Below, one piece after another: positions 46,809-56,859 of a stretch of 64,000 nucleotides of DNA. Numbering within the stretch: position 1 is the stretch's first letter; each line of letters starts with the position of its first letter. The stretch comes from Teredinibacter haidensis (GTDB lineage Bacteria > Pseudomonadota > Gammaproteobacteria > Pseudomonadales > Cellvibrionaceae), in NCBI RefSeq assembly GCF_014211975.1, contig NZ_CP060084.1:3917001-3981000 (forward strand). The letters run 5' to 3'. The position numbers were made by a program, and so were the translations under genes. Below the pieces are notes generated by a model. That model was given only the letters and a program-made list of their open reading frames with translations. It was not told where the DNA came from and ran no database searches.

Positions 46809-47312
46809 CTATTCGCGCAATAAGTTATTAACTTCTGCAATAATTTTAGGCAGCATACCCTCACCATAGCCAATATGTACATTCTTGATATAGCCCTTTC
46901 GATCAATCATGACCATATGCGGAATCCCGTCTACTCCCCACTGCTTGGCAACCTTGCTACCCGAATCATGGGCTAGCAATAATTCTATTCCGTCTTCTTT
47001 GAAAGCTTTGCTAATTTTTTTAACAAGCCGTTTTTTTTCGCCCTTATTAACGGCGATTACCTGCAAATTTTCTTTACCGACTTGTTTTTGTATACCTTCA
47101 AGTATTGGCATTTCTTTTAAACAGTAAGTGCACCAGGTTGCCCAAAAACTAACGATGACGACCTTGCCGGCGTAATCTGAAACATGCAACTTGTTACCCT
47201 GTAGATCTTTACCAATATAGTTGACAGGCTTTTCACCTTCACTGGGGGCAGCAATCACTAAGCAGGAAAATACATAAAACGGAAGTAAACAATAATGTGT
47301 GAGCTTTTTCAT
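46809..47312 (-). CDS. TlpA/ResA-like periplasmic thioredoxin
   Basis: 167 residues with a signal peptide (CLLPFYVFSCLVIAAPSEG). Thioredoxin fold with active site WATWCTYCLKEMP (CxxC) and cis-Pro in VDGIPHMVMIDRKG. Such proteins reduce or transfer disulfides in the periplasm, often for cytochrome c maturation; no such genes are near. It starts 14 bases after parB and may be cotranscribed with it. Confidence 0.88.
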   Translation of the reverse strand: MKKLTHYCLLPFYVFSCLVIAAPSEGEKPVNYIGKDLQGNKLHVSDYAGKVVIVSFWATWCTYCLKEMPILEGIQKQVGKENLQVIAVNKGEKKRLVKKISKAFKEDGIELLLAHDSGSKVAKQWGVDGIPHMVMIDRKGYIKNVHIGYGEGMLPKIIAEVNNLLRE

Positions 47313-47326
47313 TTTTTTTCTAATTA

Positions 47327-48253
47327 TTAATGTTCGTATCCAAGGTGCGCCAGAATACCATCTAGTTCATCCAGGCTGTTGTACTTTAATACCAGCTTGC
47401 CTTTACCTTTGGCTGAATGTTGCACCATAACCGGTACACCAACTTTTTCACCAAGGCGTTCTTCTAGCTTTTTAATATCGTGGTCAGTATTTTCTTTTTT
47501 CTCTTCTGGTTGGCTTTCTTCTTGGAGCGTTTTGCGAGCCAAAGCTTCGGCTTGGCGAACAGTCATGCCTTTAGCGACTATCTGACGGGCAACACGCTTT
47601 TGAGTTCCACTTTCCAGGGTCAGCAAGCAGCGGGCATGCCCCATTTCGAGATCCCCATGCTCCAGCAAGGTCCTCACTTCGTCACTCAGGTTGAGCAAAC
47701 GCATAAGATTGGTGATAGCGGAGCGGGATTTACCCACGGCATCGGCCACTTCCTGCTGGGTAAGCTCAAATTCATCCTGAAAACGCTTGAGGGCCATAGC
47801 TTCTTCTACCGGGTTGAGATCTTCCCGTTGAATGTTTTCGATCAAAGCCAGTGCAATAGCGGTTTCGTCAGGCACTTCACGTATTACACACGGAATAGTG
47901 TGGAGTCCGGCCTGCTGTGTGGCTCGCCAGCGACGTTCACCGGCAATAATTTCGAATCTCCCCTCGCCGATTGGACGAACAACGATAGGTTGCATTACAC
48001 CTTGGGCTTTTATGGATTCGGCCAATTCTTCCAAAGCTTCCGGGTGCATATCACGGCGAGGCTGGTATTTACCTCGCTGCAGGAGTTCGACCGGTATCTC
48101 TTTCAACGTTCCATCTTTGATGGTACTCGGTGAGGTGATCTCCGCCGCTACCTCGGTGGCAGCTTTAATTGCATCTGCAGGGCTAGCACCAGTGCTGGAT
48201 GAGCCAGACAGCAAGGCGTCCAGGCCGCGGCCCAGTCCTTTACGTTTTACCAT
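47327..48253 (-). CDS. parB: chromosome partitioning protein ParB
   Basis: 308 residues. N-terminal GLGRGLDALL, then the CTPase/ParB box (VRPIGEGRFEIIAGERRWRA), the helix-turn-helix (LTQQEVADAVGKSRSAITNL) and the C-terminal dimer domain. It binds parS and spreads as a CTP clamp. No perfect parS was noticed in this window. Confidence 0.97.
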   Translation of the reverse strand: MVKRKGLGRGLDALLSGSSSTGASPADAIKAATEVAAEITSPSTIKDGTLKEIPVELLQRGKYQPRRDMHPEALEELAESIKAQGVMQPIVVRPIGEGRFEIIAGERRWRATQQAGLHTIPCVIREVPDETAIALALIENIQREDLNPVEEAMALKRFQDEFELTQQEVADAVGKSRSAITNLMRLLNLSDEVRTLLEHGDLEMGHARCLLTLESGTQKRVARQIVAKGMTVRQAEALARKTLQEESQPEEKKENTDHDIKKLEERLGEKVGVPVMVQHSAKGKGKLVLKYNSLDELDGILAHLGYEH

Positions 48254-48357
48254 TTTCGTGTGTACCTCGGGTATCGGGGTGTCTTGTCTTTGTTGCCTGC
48301 CATTATATCGGCTACGGCAAAAGAAAGGCCAAGAGAACTTATGGGATAGAGAGCGTG

Positions 48358-49152
48358 CTAGTTAACCGTTGCCGTTTCTGCTGCTTCTGACTCAGCGCGG
48401 CGAAGAATCTCACCGGCAAGGGCAATATAAGCCATGGCCCCTTTTGACTGTCTATCGTAAGCAATTACCGGCATCCCAAAACTTGGGGCCTCGGCAAGGC
48501 GAACATTACGGGGAACACAGGTGCGATAGACCTTATCACCAAAATGGTGGTGTAGCTGCTGGGATACGTCGCCAGTAAGGCTGTTGCGAGGGTCGTACAT
48601 AGTGCGCAGAATACCTTCGATTTTCAAGTTCGGGTTGAGGCGCGCCTGAATCATATTGATGGTATTTACCAATGCTGATAAGCCCTCCAGTGCGTAGTAC
48701 TCACATTGCATGGGTATCAATACGCCATCGCAGGAGGTAAGCCCGTTGACGGTAAGCATGTTCAGTGAAGGAGGGCAGTCGATCAACACATAATCGTACT
48801 GACTTTTCACTTCAGCAAGGGCGTTTTTCAGCCGATACTCCCGGTTATCCAAGCTCAACATCTCGACCTCCGCAGCGGTGAGATCACCATTGGCCGGCAG
48901 AACCGAAAACTTTCCCTCTACTGAAGTGTGTAGAGCGCTCTCCAACTGAGTTAAGCCCATCAGAACATCGTAAATAGAAAATTCCACGCTATTTTTATCC
49001 ACACCACTGCCCATGGTGGCATTGCCCTGTGGATCTAAATCAACCAAAAGCACTTTCTTCTTTGTTGCCGCCAGAGATGCGGCCAGATTGACGCACGTTG
49101 TGGTTTTGCCAACACCGCCTTTCTGGTTGGCTATCGCGTAGATTTTTCCCAC
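48358..49152 (-). CDS. parA: chromosome partitioning ATPase ParA (Soj)
   Basis: 264 residues, deviant Walker A QKGGVGKTTTCVNLAASLA, LLVDLDPQGNATMGSG and DYVLIDCPPSLNML. Typical short chromosomal ParA without N-terminal HTH. Works with ParB in origin segregation. Confidence 0.97.
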   Translation of the reverse strand: MGKIYAIANQKGGVGKTTTCVNLAASLAATKKKVLLVDLDPQGNATMGSGVDKNSVEFSIYDVLMGLTQLESALHTSVEGKFSVLPANGDLTAAEVEMLSLDNREYRLKNALAEVKSQYDYVLIDCPPSLNMLTVNGLTSCDGVLIPMQCEYYALEGLSALVNTINMIQARLNPNLKIEGILRTMYDPRNSLTGDVSQQLHHHFGDKVYRTCVPRNVRLAEAPSFGMPVIAYDRQSKGAMAYIALAGEILRRAESEAAETATVN

Positions 49153-49176
49153 TTAAAGACCTTTAACATTTTGATT

Positions 49177-49809
49177 TTACTGGTTATTTTCTTTATGCAG
49201 CACTACCAGGCAACGCTGCTCTTCCAACCCCGGTACCTGCAGTGGGTAGGAGGCAAAGACCTTATAGTGTTTTTCCATTTCGCTCAACTCATGATCAGGA
49301 AAAACACCTTTCATCGCCCAGAATTTTCCGTCCTCATGAATCAGGTGTTGGCAGTAGTCGGTCATATCCCGAAGCGACGCAAAGGCGCGGCTAATAACCC
49401 CGTCATAGAGTTTTTCCGGTTGATAGCTTTCCACACGACAATTCTCGACCTGTACGTTATCCAGTTTCAACGTTTGTTTTACCTGAAACAGGAATCGCGT
49501 TTTCTTACCCGCAGAATCCAGCAGGGTAAAATGTCGATGGGGGAAACAGATGGCCAACGGGATGCCGGGCAAACCACCACCAGTGCCCACATCAATAAAT
49601 CGCTCACCGTCTATCAGGTGGGCAACACTCAAGCTATCTAGAAGATGTTTTACAACCATTTCGTTGGGATCACGAATGGCCGACAAGTTATAGGCATTAT
49701 TCCACTTAATGAACAATTCCAGATAGACATTTAGAGCATCCAACTGCCCCCGACTGGGCTTGAATGTGAGTTGTTGACACGCGGTAGTGAGTAAGGTTTG
49801 ATAATCCAC
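49177..49809 (-). CDS. rsmG: 16S rRNA (guanine527-N7) methyltransferase
   Basis: 210 residues; SAM-binding motif ERFIDVGTGGGLPGIPLAI, NLSAIRDPNEMVVKHLLDSL and VISRAFASLRDM are typical of RsmG (GidB). Usually directly after mnmG; here about 5 kb away from it. Confidence 0.97.
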   Translation of the reverse strand: MDYQTLLTTACQQLTFKPSRGQLDALNVYLELFIKWNNAYNLSAIRDPNEMVVKHLLDSLSVAHLIDGERFIDVGTGGGLPGIPLAICFPHRHFTLLDSAGKKTRFLFQVKQTLKLDNVQVENCRVESYQPEKLYDGVISRAFASLRDMTDYCQHLIHEDGKFWAMKGVFPDHELSEMEKHYKVFASYPLQVPGLEEQRCLVVLHKENNQ

Positions 49810-49889
49810 AGGTTTTGACGCACTTGGTTACTAGGGCTGGGTATTTTAATCGCTTGGGCTAAATGAAGCGAACCAAAATAGAAAAAAGG

Positions 49890-50636
49890 CTATAACACCT
49901 GTATCAACCGACTGTAACCGTTGCGACTAATCGCAAACTGGCTGCCATTTTTTAGCAGAACAAAGCGGGAATCTTTACCCTCACTTTCAATCCCACTCAG
50001 ATAATCCAAATTAATGATAGTTGACCTATGTATTCGGCAAAACTGTCTCGCATCCAACAAACTCTCCATATTTCCCAACCGTTCCTGCTTAATGTGATTT
50101 TGTTTCTCGGTGTGAATCACTACATAATCATCGGCAGCTTCTATCGCAACAACATCTGCTGTAGCGATAACATACACGTCTCCCTTATCGCGAACCAATA
50201 TACGATTAACCGGCGCTTGCTTTTGTAGGTGTGCATGCAACAGGTTATCTGCCAGCATGGGCGAGTCGATCCCATTCTGAAGGCGTTGCTCCAGCCGCTC
50301 AACCGTTAACGCAAGACGTTCTCGACTGATAGGTTTAAGTAAATAATCCAGCGCATTATTTTCAAAGGCTTGAATCGCGTACTCATCATGAGCGGTGACA
50401 AATACGGTTAGCGGCGCGGAATCCCCCAGTAGATCAAGCACATCAAAGCCATCCAACTTTGGCATTTGAATATCCAGAAACATCACTTGGGGCTTAACTT
50501 CGTGAACGGACTTAACCGCAGCCAATCCATTTTCGCACTCTGCAAGAATATCGATTTCTGAATGAGCTTGCAGAAGGTGTCTAAGGGCCTGACGTGCGTG
50601 CGATTCGTCATCTACGATAATCGCTTTAATATCCAT
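49890..50636 (-). CDS. LytTR-type response regulator
   Basis: 248 residues. Receiver domain with AIIVDDESHARQALRHLL, phosphorylated Asp in VMFLDIQMPKLDG and the LKPISRERL Lys; C-terminal LytTR DNA-binding domain (IEAADDYVVIHTEKQ, FCRIHRSTIINLDYLSGIE). Downstream of a LytS-like kinase, so it is probably its partner. Confidence 0.93.
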   Translation of the reverse strand: MDIKAIIVDDESHARQALRHLLQAHSEIDILAECENGLAAVKSVHEVKPQVMFLDIQMPKLDGFDVLDLLGDSAPLTVFVTAHDEYAIQAFENNALDYLLKPISRERLALTVERLEQRLQNGIDSPMLADNLLHAHLQKQAPVNRILVRDKGDVYVIATADVVAIEAADDYVVIHTEKQNHIKQERLGNMESLLDARQFCRIHRSTIINLDYLSGIESEGKDSRFVLLKNGSQFAISRNGYSRLIQVL

Positions 50637-50791
50637 TGTTGTTCCCCAAAGTCGTTCGAATATGTTACTTTAATGTTGCCACCAGCCAAAGATTCTGACG
50701 CATCGATTTTATTGCTGTCATAATCTAATACCGTTGAAATATGGGCTTCGCCATTTTTCGGTGAGAAGCAACTTAAATACAATTTAAGATA
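50637..50791 (-). other. gap between kinase and regulator with an unclaimed open frame
   Basis: A minus-strand frame of about 50 codons runs through the gap (FSPKNGEAHISTVLDYDSNK, IDASESLAGGNIKVTYSNDF) and on into the regulator gene in another frame. No ATG start is seen. It may be a remnant of a longer kinase tail or chance. Confidence 0.3.
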
Positions 50792-51853
50792 TTAAACAGG
50801 TAACACAAGGCTAACCGTAAAACGTCTATCCTTCCTATCTGTTCGCAATACTGCTTTATCACCATAATGTGCCCATAGCCTTTTTTCGAGCGCAGACAGA
50901 CCTAAACCAGTACCGGATCTTTTTAAACCTTCCGGGTCATATGAGTTGGTAATGGTTATCCAAAGGTTCTTATTATTCACTACTATTTTTATTTCAATAA
51001 AACCAGGCTCTACACTCGAATCAAGTCCATGTTTTATACTATTCTCGATTAGGGGAAATAGCAGTAGAGGAATTGTCGATATTTTTTCACTCTCTGGCGA
51101 TATTTCAAATCGGATATCTAAACGAGTTCCAAATCGCTCTTTTTCAATACTCAAGTAATTCTGAATATGCCTTACTTCATCTTTAACCGTAATTTTTTCT
51201 TTTTTTGAATAGTTAATGCTGTAGCGAAGAAAATCCGATATTTGAACACATAAATCGTGAATTTTATTTGGTGCAACAAGTGATAAATTCGCCAGCATAT
51301 TTAAACTGTTATACATAAAATGAGGATGAACAGTTTCCTTAACCGCTCTTAGTTCAATTTCACTAATCAGTAATTTCTGCCTGAGTATATCGCTACGTTC
51401 ATTTTCGTTTCCCGAGGCCATTAAATAGACATAGTGCACCAGTATCCATATCGCATATAGTATTGCACCTAACAAACTGTTCGTTTCCAGTGAATGTAAA
51501 TAGATATTGCTTACTTCTCTCATTCCAAAGTGAGAAAGTTCCCTAGACCACCAGTACCCAAGTAACATCCAGAAACCAACTGTCACTACTGTCGCAGCCA
51601 CCTGTGAACCAATCAGAATATGGACGGACGTTTTTTCAATTGGTAGACGTAAACATAAATGGATATTGGAAAAACAAAGAAATAGATATGAAAAATACCA
51701 TGGCACAACCAATGCCATGCTCTCGATAAGTGCTTGCTCATGAAAGCGAGCTTGCATAAGCTCTGCAATAAGAAAGACAACTAAAAGTGTAATCAACATC
51801 CAAAATAGAAGTACCGCTCGAAAGCTGAGACTAGAACTAAATATTGGATGCAT
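50792..51853 (-). CDS. LytS-like sensor histidine kinase
   Basis: 353 residues. About five membrane segments fill the first 165 residues. The His_kinase domain starts at VHPHFMYNSLNMLANLSLV (phosphorylated His), and the ATPase has LIENSIKHGLD and GTGLGLSALEKRL. It starts 12 bases after the LiaF-like gene and is followed by the LytTR regulator. Confidence 0.92.
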   Translation of the reverse strand: MHPIFSSSLSFRAVLLFWMLITLLVVFLIAELMQARFHEQALIESMALVVPWYFSYLFLCFSNIHLCLRLPIEKTSVHILIGSQVAATVVTVGFWMLLGYWWSRELSHFGMREVSNIYLHSLETNSLLGAILYAIWILVHYVYLMASGNENERSDILRQKLLISEIELRAVKETVHPHFMYNSLNMLANLSLVAPNKIHDLCVQISDFLRYSINYSKKEKITVKDEVRHIQNYLSIEKERFGTRLDIRFEISPESEKISTIPLLLFPLIENSIKHGLDSSVEPGFIEIKIVVNNKNLWITITNSYDPEGLKRSGTGLGLSALEKRLWAHYGDKAVLRTDRKDRRFTVSLVLPV

Positions 51854-51865
51854 TATTTTGCTCTT

Positions 51866-52624
51866 TTAGTTAGTAATTTCGATACCACCCATCAAGGCAA
51901 TTCCGGAAATAACCAAATGTTTTTTTGGTAGGCCCAGTTTTTCGGCCAGGCATGTAGTTTTATTAGATATACCACCTAATAATGGTATCGCTTTAACGGT
52001 TACTTGCCAGTGGGGAGGAACCTTGAACCTTGCCCCCCCTATAATGGCAACAACCTCAATTTCAATAAGAGCGTTTTTACTGTCTGCTTCGCTAATATCT
52101 ATATCAGCCCCACCCAAAATACAAACGGCACTACCAGTGGCAATATTCTGTGAACGCGTACTATAATTTCCACCTGCTAGAATAGTGGCTATTTCAATTT
52201 TTGTTTCCTCTCCAGGCAATAACCTTTCATTGTTATGGCTTCCAGAGCTATCGGTGATATTCAAGAATCTTTGATAATCACCATTGTTATTTGTTGGCCG
52301 TAAGATATAGAAGCCTACAATCAATAATATGATAGGCGCTATTAACGCACCAATACTAAAACTGAAAAAATTGTATTTACTCAGTGTAAATACAATTCCA
52401 ATACCCATAAGAAAATAGGGCAGTGCTATGGTTTTAGGTTGTTTTACATTACGGGAACCATAGAGCAGTATTGCGCCAACAAAGATTAACACAATGGTCC
52501 AGTAATTTAGCAGCAGGGCAAGAAACTTAAAACCCATATTATTGAAGAGTAATAAAACAGCAAAAACTATTAAGCCCATTCCAACTAGTGAACGCGGTTT
52601 AAAGCTGCCCATATTTTTTTTCAT
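51866..52624 (-). CDS. LiaF-like membrane protein
   Basis: 252 residues. Four short membrane segments in the first 115 residues (LVGMGLIVFAVLLLFNNMGF) and a C-terminal beta-domain of LiaF_C/DUF2154 type (ILGGADIDISEADSKNALIE, VVAIIGGARFKVPPHW, ...IALMGGIEITN). LiaF proteins hold their two-component system inactive until envelope stress; the kinase and regulator follow here in one operon, so the set may respond to membrane or wall damage. Confidence 0.85.
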   Translation of the reverse strand: MKKNMGSFKPRSLVGMGLIVFAVLLLFNNMGFKFLALLLNYWTIVLIFVGAILLYGSRNVKQPKTIALPYFLMGIGIVFTLSKYNFFSFSIGALIAPIILLIVGFYILRPTNNNGDYQRFLNITDSSGSHNNERLLPGEETKIEIATILAGGNYSTRSQNIATGSAVCILGGADIDISEADSKNALIEIEVVAIIGGARFKVPPHWQVTVKAIPLLGGISNKTTCLAEKLGLPKKHLVISGIALMGGIEITN

Positions 52625-52807
52625 TTCTAAACCCTAATTAAGTAATTTTTGTGTAACCAAAATAACGAATAGATTTTTCCTCGAAATTAAAAATATTGGC
52701 GCATTAAAGTTAATAGTTGATACTTGATACTTGATACTGTGTAAAATCTACTAATCACTTAATTCGTCTACGATTTTCTATCGCCATTATTTTGGTTTAA
52801 AATATTA
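52625..52807. other. gap with three TTGATAC heptamers
   Basis: AT-rich; three head-to-tail copies of TTGATAC lie near 52718-52738. They could be a small operator or promoter part for the LiaF-kinase-regulator operon or chance. Nothing else was seen. Confidence 0.35.
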
Positions 52808-53167
52808 TTAATCGTCCTTATCGCTTACAGTTGCCTCCACAATTACAGCTTCGGTTATTTCTTCTTTAGCTGTTTCTGGTGCAGGCCAACTATTAAAGGG
52901 GAAGGGCTTTTCTTCAGTGTTGTAGCTAACAAAATTTAACCCCTGATGTATAAAAGCTGAAAGAGAGCTACCCAAAGAACGTAGGTTACTGTTATCGCGG
53001 CCCGTACCCAATACAAATAGAAACTGCAGTGCGCAGATTATCCACATTATCGCCCCAGCCACATGTAGTAACATGGCAAATAACAGCATAAATATTAGTC
53101 TGAGCCAGTGACTGTGGTTTTTAACATTGTGACGGAATTGGTCGTGATCGATGGTTTGCGTAGTCAT
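52808..53167 (-). CDS. DUF4389 membrane protein
   Basis: 119 residues from ATG 53167 (MTTQTIDHDQFRHNVKNHSH). Two membrane segments (LRLIFMLLFAMLLHVAGAIM, ICALQFLFVLGTG) and GSSLSAFIHQGLNFVSYNTE with EKPFPFNSWP, the DUF4389 layout. An acidic tail ends it. Function unknown. Confidence 0.8.
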   Translation of the reverse strand: MTTQTIDHDQFRHNVKNHSHWLRLIFMLLFAMLLHVAGAIMWIICALQFLFVLGTGRDNSNLRSLGSSLSAFIHQGLNFVSYNTEEKPFPFNSWPAPETAKEEITEAVIVEATVSDKDD

Positions 53168-53279
53168 TGAAAATCTCCCTGGTTGAGTTGCAACCAGAAT
53201 ACACTCCACTACGCACTATTTTTTTGTAAATTCGGTGAACGACGTTTAGTTATCGGTAAACGGTGGATTAAAAAATAAC

Positions 53280-54794
53280 TTACTCTGTGCTATTCGATAG
53301 ACCATCACTTTTTGTCGTTTTTTCCAGCTGTTTAAGTTTTTTCTTAAACGCATTAACAACTATTCCAAGAACTTCTAACCGCGCTTTATCTTTAAAATCG
53401 GTGCTAATTACCGACCAAGGTGCATGTTCAGTACTGGTACGCTCGATCATATCTTCCACTGCCACCACATAATCATCCCAACGTTCTCGATTACGGTAGT
53501 CTTCTTCAGTAATCTTGAACTTCTTGTAATCTGTTTGTTCGCGATCTTCAAAGCGACTCAACTGTTCTTCCTTGCTGATATTAATCCAGAATTTTAGAAC
53601 GATAGTGTTGTGGATCGTGAGTTGTTCCTCAAAATCGTTGATTTCCTTGTAGGCCCGTTGCCACTCATTATCTTTGGCAAAGCCTTCTACCCTCTCAACT
53701 AGAACACGGCCGTACCAGCTTCGATCATAAATGGTCATCTGCCCGTTTCGAGGAATATCACGCCAGAAGCGCCACATATAGTTGTGGGCATATTCATCTT
53801 CGGTGGGCTTAGCGATTGGTTTTATCCTATAGAAACCCGCATCAAGAGAAGATACCAAACGACGAATGGCGCCCCCTTTACCCGCTGCATCCCAACCTTC
53901 AAAGGCCATAACCACTGGAATTTCATGTTTACGTATTTCAAACATCAGTTTGCGTAGCTTGGTTTGCAGTTTTTTGAGTTTGACCTTGCTCTCACCGCGA
54001 TCGGGCCGCGCATCTTCTGGCTCTGGGGGGACATCAATCACTACCCGTTCACCACGGTAACCGTTTTGAACGTCCGGCTCGGCTGCCTTTTGCTCGGTCT
54101 GATCCAACCAGTTCTGTAATTTTCGCTTAATAATTTCACCAACTTCCAGGTTGCGCAACTGCGCATCGGAACCGTCGATCACATACCAGTGATTGGTGGG
54201 CGTACTGGTGGCGTCCAGGGTTTTTTGAATTGCCTCCATGGCTTCCGGGTAGTTTTTAAGCGCCAATTCATCTTTTACGTCGAAGTAGGGGGTATCGCGA
54301 ATTTCTGCCACGCGCTTACGTAGAACGGGCTCGGTAATATGCAGCCAGCACTTAATCATTAAAGCGCCATCGTCAGTGTGTTTTTTCTCGAAGTTCTGAA
54401 TATACGTTTCGCGTTTGCGCAGCTTTTTTTCGCTTATTTCGCCGTTAAGGTATTGAACAATCGAGGTACTGGTCCAATCCCGCAGGTAAACGGCTACTTC
54501 ACCGGCGCCAGGCAGGTCTCGCCAAAAGCGCCAAAAAAAAGGACGAATATCCTCATCATACTGAGTGGGGCCATAGGCGTTAACGCTGAGAAAACGCGGG
54601 TCCATCCACTTGGATAGCGCATTGATGGTTTCATGTCGACCAGAACGATCATCCCCCGCAATTACAATAATCACAGGTTTATCTCGCTCTCGAATTCGGT
54701 GCTGCAGTTGCAACAATTCAGCGCGCAACAAGCGCACACGCTCTTTGTAGTCTTCCTTAGAAATAACTGGGGCGGGCTGGCTTAACTCAGTCAT
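53280..54794 (-). CDS. pap: polyphosphate:AMP phosphotransferase, two-domain PPK2
   Basis: 504 residues with two PPK2 domains. The C-terminal domain is intact: AFEGWDAAGKGGAIRRLVSS (Walker A), TIYDRSWYGRVLVERVEGFA (lid/Walker B). The N-terminal domain has a weakened P-loop (VIAGDDRSGRHETINAL, with His where Lys belongs) as is usual in Pap. It makes ADP from AMP and polyphosphate. Confidence 0.93.
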   Translation of the reverse strand: MTELSQPAPVISKEDYKERVRLLRAELLQLQHRIRERDKPVIIVIAGDDRSGRHETINALSKWMDPRFLSVNAYGPTQYDEDIRPFFWRFWRDLPGAGEVAVYLRDWTSTSIVQYLNGEISEKKLRKRETYIQNFEKKHTDDGALMIKCWLHITEPVLRKRVAEIRDTPYFDVKDELALKNYPEAMEAIQKTLDATSTPTNHWYVIDGSDAQLRNLEVGEIIKRKLQNWLDQTEQKAAEPDVQNGYRGERVVIDVPPEPEDARPDRGESKVKLKKLQTKLRKLMFEIRKHEIPVVMAFEGWDAAGKGGAIRRLVSSLDAGFYRIKPIAKPTEDEYAHNYMWRFWRDIPRNGQMTIYDRSWYGRVLVERVEGFAKDNEWQRAYKEINDFEEQLTIHNTIVLKFWINISKEEQLSRFEDREQTDYKKFKITEEDYRNRERWDDYVVAVEDMIERTSTEHAPWSVISTDFKDKARLEVLGIVVNAFKKKLKQLEKTTKSDGLSNSTE

Positions 54795-54891
54795 AGCTTT
54801 TACTTTGCTTGGAGGTTTAATTTGAGCATAGCAAAGCCGCTGTGATGACTAAAGACTAATTAAGCGGAAAATAATTCGCTCTTACTTTACA

Positions 54892-56787
54892 TCAGCTTGT
54901 CACCGCGGCCTGTTTTTTGAGTAAACCACGCTTTTTCAGGTATATCAGCAATAGCGATACGGCCGCGGGCGTAACCCCCGGGATACGAGAAGCTCTGGCG
55001 ATCGTATCCGGTTTTGCCTCGCTAAGCTTTTGTTTCAACTCGTTGGATAGACCTTCAACGGTGGTGTAATCGAAATCAACCGGAACCGGAGTATTTTCGT
55101 GTTGGCGTAAACGGGTAATTTCATCCTGTTGTCTATCGATATAGCCAGCATATTTGGCACTTATTTCTACCTGCTCAGCCACTGCAGTGACCGAAACACC
55201 TTCGCCCTTTAGATTACCGAGATCCTGATAACTTAATTCTGGGCGCTTAAGTAAATCCATCAGCGAATATTCACGGTTAAGTGGAGCGGTTAACTTATCC
55301 GCTAATCGATTCGCTTCGTCGCTACCCGCCTGAATCCAGGTGCTTTTAAAGCGCTGGGTTTCCAGTTCTACGGCTTCGCGCTTTTCACAAAACGCCTGCC
55401 AACGTTGATCATCAACCAAACCAAGCTCGCGGCCTTTTTCGGTAAGACGACTATCAGCATTATCTTCACGTAGCAACAGGCGATATTCCGCTCGGCTGGT
55501 AAACATCCGGTAGGGTTCGCGCGTCCCCATGGTAATAAGATCGTCGGCCAAAACACCGATATAGGCCTGATCCCGCTCTGGGCACCAGGGCTCTCGGCCC
55601 AGAACCTTGAGTGCGGCATTCGCACCAGCTAGCAATCCCTGGGCGCCAGCTTCCTCGTAGCCTGTTGTACCGTTAATCTGACCAGCGAAGAATAAACCGG
55701 CTATCGCTTTGGTCTCGAAGCTGTACTGTAAATCTTGCGGATTGAAAAAATCATACTCAATGGCATAGCCGGGACGGCAGATATGGGCGTTTTCAAAACC
55801 CTTAATCGAGCGCACCAGAGCCAACTGAATATCAAAGGGTAAACTGGTGGAAATGCCGTTGGGGTAGAGTTCGTGGGTCGTTAGCCCTTCCGGCTCTATA
55901 AAAATCTGATGGCTGTCTTTGTCGGCAAAGCGATTAACCTTGTCTTCAATGGATGGACAGTAGCGTGGGCCAACCCCTTCAATTACACCGGTAAACATAG
56001 GGGAACGATCGAACCCACCGCGAATGATCTCGTGCGTCTGCAGATTAGTATGGGTAATCCAACAACAGGTCTGCTGAGGATGGTCGTCTGACGAGCCCAA
56101 GTAGGACATAGCCGTAACGGGGCTGTCTCCCCACTGTTCTTCCAAGCCATCAAAATTAACCGAACGAGCATCAATACGCGGCGGTGTGCCGGTCTTTAGT
56201 CGTTCAACCCGCAAAGGAAGCTCACGCAGCCGACCTGCGAGAGAAATAGACGGAGGATCCCCCGCGCGACCACCCGAGTGGTTTTCCATGCCTATATGGA
56301 TGCGACCACCGAGAAACGTTCCCGCTGTAAGCACAACAGCAGGTGCTCTGAATTTTAAACCCATCTGCGTAATAACCCCCGTAACCCTTTCTCCTTCAAC
56401 GATAAGGTCATCCACCGCTTGTTGGAAAATAGAGAGGTTCGGCTGATTTTCGAGGGTTTCACGAATGGCGGCTTTGTACAGAATACGGTCGGCCTGCGCA
56501 CGTGTAGCTCTAACAGCTGGGCCCTTGCGGTTATTTAGCACGCGAAACTGAATCCCTCCCTTATCCGTCGCTTTCGCCATTACTCCGCCAAGGGCATCAA
56601 TTTCTTTTACCAAGTGACTCTTACCAATACCGCCTATAGCCGGGTTACAGCTCATCTGGCCCAGTGTTTCAATATTGTGAGTTAACAGTAGGGTCTTACA
56701 TCCCATGCGGGCAGCGGCTAGACAGGCTTCAGTTCCTGCATGTCCTCCACCAATCACAATAACGTCAAAATCCGTTGGATAAATCAT
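54892..56787 (-). CDS. mnmG: tRNA uridine-34 carboxymethylaminomethyl enzyme MnmG
   Basis: 631 residues. FAD-binding VIVIGGGHAGTEACLAAARM, CNPAIGGIGKSHLVKEIDAL, GYAIEYDFFNP and GFEEA-type GYEEAGAQGL; C-terminal helical domain for MnmE. It modifies wobble U34 with MnmE. The 5' end faces the oriC-like gap. Confidence 0.98.
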   Translation of the reverse strand: MIYPTDFDVIVIGGGHAGTEACLAAARMGCKTLLLTHNIETLGQMSCNPAIGGIGKSHLVKEIDALGGVMAKATDKGGIQFRVLNNRKGPAVRATRAQADRILYKAAIRETLENQPNLSIFQQAVDDLIVEGERVTGVITQMGLKFRAPAVVLTAGTFLGGRIHIGMENHSGGRAGDPPSISLAGRLRELPLRVERLKTGTPPRIDARSVNFDGLEEQWGDSPVTAMSYLGSSDDHPQQTCCWITHTNLQTHEIIRGGFDRSPMFTGVIEGVGPRYCPSIEDKVNRFADKDSHQIFIEPEGLTTHELYPNGISTSLPFDIQLALVRSIKGFENAHICRPGYAIEYDFFNPQDLQYSFETKAIAGLFFAGQINGTTGYEEAGAQGLLAGANAALKVLGREPWCPERDQAYIGVLADDLITMGTREPYRMFTSRAEYRLLLREDNADSRLTEKGRELGLVDDQRWQAFCEKREAVELETQRFKSTWIQAGSDEANRLADKLTAPLNREYSLMDLLKRPELSYQDLGNLKGEGVSVTAVAEQVEISAKYAGYIDRQQDEITRLRQHENTPVPVDFDYTTVEGLSNELKQKLSEAKPDTIARASRIPGVTPAAVSLLLIYLKKRGLLKKQAAVTS

Positions 56788-56859
56788 ATTTCAGCCTGAG
56801 CTCATTTTAAGAGGCAAAAAGGGCGAGCATTATAAGGATTGCTGTTCAAAAAAAGAACT

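Noticed and set aside
47313..49170. parS site near parAB
   Set aside because: No TGTTNCACGTGNAACA-like palindrome was found by eye in or next to these genes.
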